A stretch of DNA of 5,764 nt. It comes from Pseudomonadota bacterium. GTDB taxonomy: Bacteria; Pseudomonadota; Gammaproteobacteria; Xanthomonadales; Xanthomonadaceae. Within the stretch, counting starts at the first letter, position 1, and each line of letters starts with the position of its first letter. Shown here in pieces: positions 4,808 to 5,764 of the stretch. The DNA lies in the NCBI GenBank assembly GCA_023423855.1, contig JAFAEU010000168.1:1-5764 (forward strand), given 5' to 3'. Below the pieces are notes generated by a model. The model was not told the DNA's origin. It did no database searches and worked only from the letters and a program-made list of their open reading frames with translations. The position numbers and the translations under genes are program-made.

Positions 4808-5764
4808 ATGACAGGCTGGTCGACCGAGGGCGCACGCGGGCGGATGCCGGAGATCCCCGGCTACCGGCTGTCGCGCGTGGTCGGCGAGGGCGGAATGTCC
4901 ACGGTCTACCTCGGCACGCAGCTGTCGCTGGGGCGCGAGGTCGCGATCAAGGTGATGCGGCCCGAGGCGCTGGCCGACGAGGTCAGCCGCCGCCGCTTCG
5001 AGAACGAGGCGCGCACGATCGCGCGGCTCGAGCATCCGCACATCGTCGGCATCTACGAGGTCGGCCGCACCGCCGACGGCCTGCCCTGGTACGCGATGCC
5101 GCACCTGCCGCGCGGGCACGTCGGCCAGCGCGACCTGCGCGCCGATCCGCAGCGCCTGCGCGAGATCCTGCGCGCGCTGCTGTCCGCCCTCGCCTTCGCC
5201 CACGCGCGCGGCGTGGTCCATCGCGACGTCAAGGCCGAGAACGTCCTGTTCGACGAAGCCGACCGGCCGCTGCTGGCGGACTTCGGCATCGCGCTGCGCC
5301 GCGGCCACGGCACGCGGGTGACGATGACCGGGCTGGCCGTCGGCAGCACCGCCTACATGGCGCCGGAGCAGGCGCGCGGGCAACAGGTCGACCATCGCGC
5401 CGACCTCTACAGCGTCGGCGTGCTGGCCTGGGAAATGCTGACCGGAGAACTGCCGTACAAGGCCGACGACGCGCTGGCGATGGCGATCCAGCACACGCAG
5501 AACCCGATCCCGAAGCTGCCGACGGAGCTGCGCCACTGGCAGCGCTTCATGGACCGGGCGATGGCGAAATCGCCGCGCAAGCGCTTCCACGACGCGCAGC
5601 AGATGCTGCAGGCGCTGGACGAGGTGCCGCTGTCGGGCCGCAGCCGCGGCGCGTGGCTCGGGCGGCTCGCCGACCGCGCCGCCGGCGGCCTGCGGCGGAT
5701 GCCGAGGCTGGCCTGGATTCCGCTTGCGCTGCTGTGCGCGGCGGCGCTGGGATGGGGCGTGCAC
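4808..5764 (+). CDS. Membrane Ser/Thr protein kinase, PknB-like; 3' end beyond window
   Basis: The frame from ATG 4808 runs open for 319 codons to the last base, so the gene is cut by the window edge. Residues 18-270 form a complete Hanks-type kinase domain: glycine loop GEGGMSTVY (26-34), ATP lysine K48 (VAIK), helix-C glutamate E67 (FENEA), catalytic loop H138-R-D140-VKAEN145, DFG 158-160, activation segment with APE 185-187, and DHRADLYSVG (195-204). T172 and T174 in VTMTGLAVGSTAY line up with the two activation-loop threonines of mycobacterial PknB. VKAEN replaces the usual LKPEN, a tolerated change. After a basic linker (RSRGAWLGRLADRAAGGLRRMPR, about 278-300) comes a hydrophobic stretch from 301 (LAWIPLALLCAAALGWG), probably a membrane helix; a periplasmic sensor domain may follow outside the window. 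No partner phosphatase or FHA gene is seen. Target unknown. Confidence 0.92.
   Translation, partial: MTGWSTEGARGRMPEIPGYRLSRVVGEGGMSTVYLGTQLSLGREVAIKVMRPEALADEVSRRRFENEARTIARLEHPHIVGIYEVGRTADGLPWYAMPHLPRGHVGQRDLRADPQRLREILRALLSALAFAHARGVVHRDVKAENVLFDEADRPLLADFGIALRRGHGTRVTMTGLAVGSTAYMAPEQARGQQVDHRADLYSVGVLAWEMLTGELPYKADDALAMAIQHTQNPIPKLPTELRHWQRFMDRAMAKSPRKRFHDAQQMLQALDEVPLSGRSRGAWLGRLADRAAGGLRRMPRLAWIPLALLCAAALGWGVH

Noticed and set aside
3282..4811. 509-codon + strand frame crossing cnoX, the repeat and the DUF4442 gene
   Set aside because: Out of frame with two recognised genes, runs through a repeat and is strongly Arg/Pro/Gly biased.
4796..5764. Long minus-strand open frame opposite the kinase gene
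   Set aside because: Low-complexity His/Arg/Ala/Gln-rich translation typical of the antisense frame of GC-rich genes; the + strand has a full kinase domain.

Overview
The window is very GC-rich (roughly 70% by eye) with strong G/C bias at third codon positions, few T-rich terminators and several palindromic repeats in the gaps. Together with the gene types (secreted COG1228 amidohydrolase, YcaQ/AlkX glycosylase, WCGPC-type CnoX, PknB-like kinase), this suggests a chromosomal segment of a Xanthomonadaceae-type gammaproteobacterium (Lysobacter/Luteimonas-like). That placement is inference from composition and repeat style, not a database match. I see no phage, plasmid, transposase, tRNA, rRNA or CRISPR signature.

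Layout: 1-20 is the end of a repeat cut by the window edge. 74-1605 is a two-gene + strand unit: an exported metal-dependent amidohydrolase (probable dipeptidase) overlapping by 4 bases a small three-helix SemiSWEET transporter. 1606-1826 is a gap between convergent genes holding two inverted copies of a 39-base hairpin element plus a second kind of short palindrome. 1827-3029 (minus) is a YcaQ/AlkX-type DNA glycosylase. 3030-3168 is a divergent promoter region with a perfect TGACA/TGTCA palindrome. 3169-4038 (+) is a thioredoxin-TPR co-chaperone of the CnoX (YbbN) type. 4039-4263 holds a composite repeat with GTAG termini and a candidate promoter. 4264-4710 (+) is a DUF4442 hotdog-fold protein. 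4808 to the window end (+) is the N-terminal 319 residues of a membrane Ser/Thr protein kinase whose C-terminal part lies outside the window.

How the genes relate: only the amidohydrolase-SemiSWEET pair looks like a real operon. The rest are separate, mostly housekeeping or stress-related units (crosslink repair, proteostasis, acyl-thioester-like hotdog protein, signalling), with repeats or promoter-sized gaps between most of them. I did not find a convincing undescribed multi-gene system. The parts most worth a second look are the structured repeats, with one compensatory base-pair change, and the overlapping peptidase/sugar-transporter pair.
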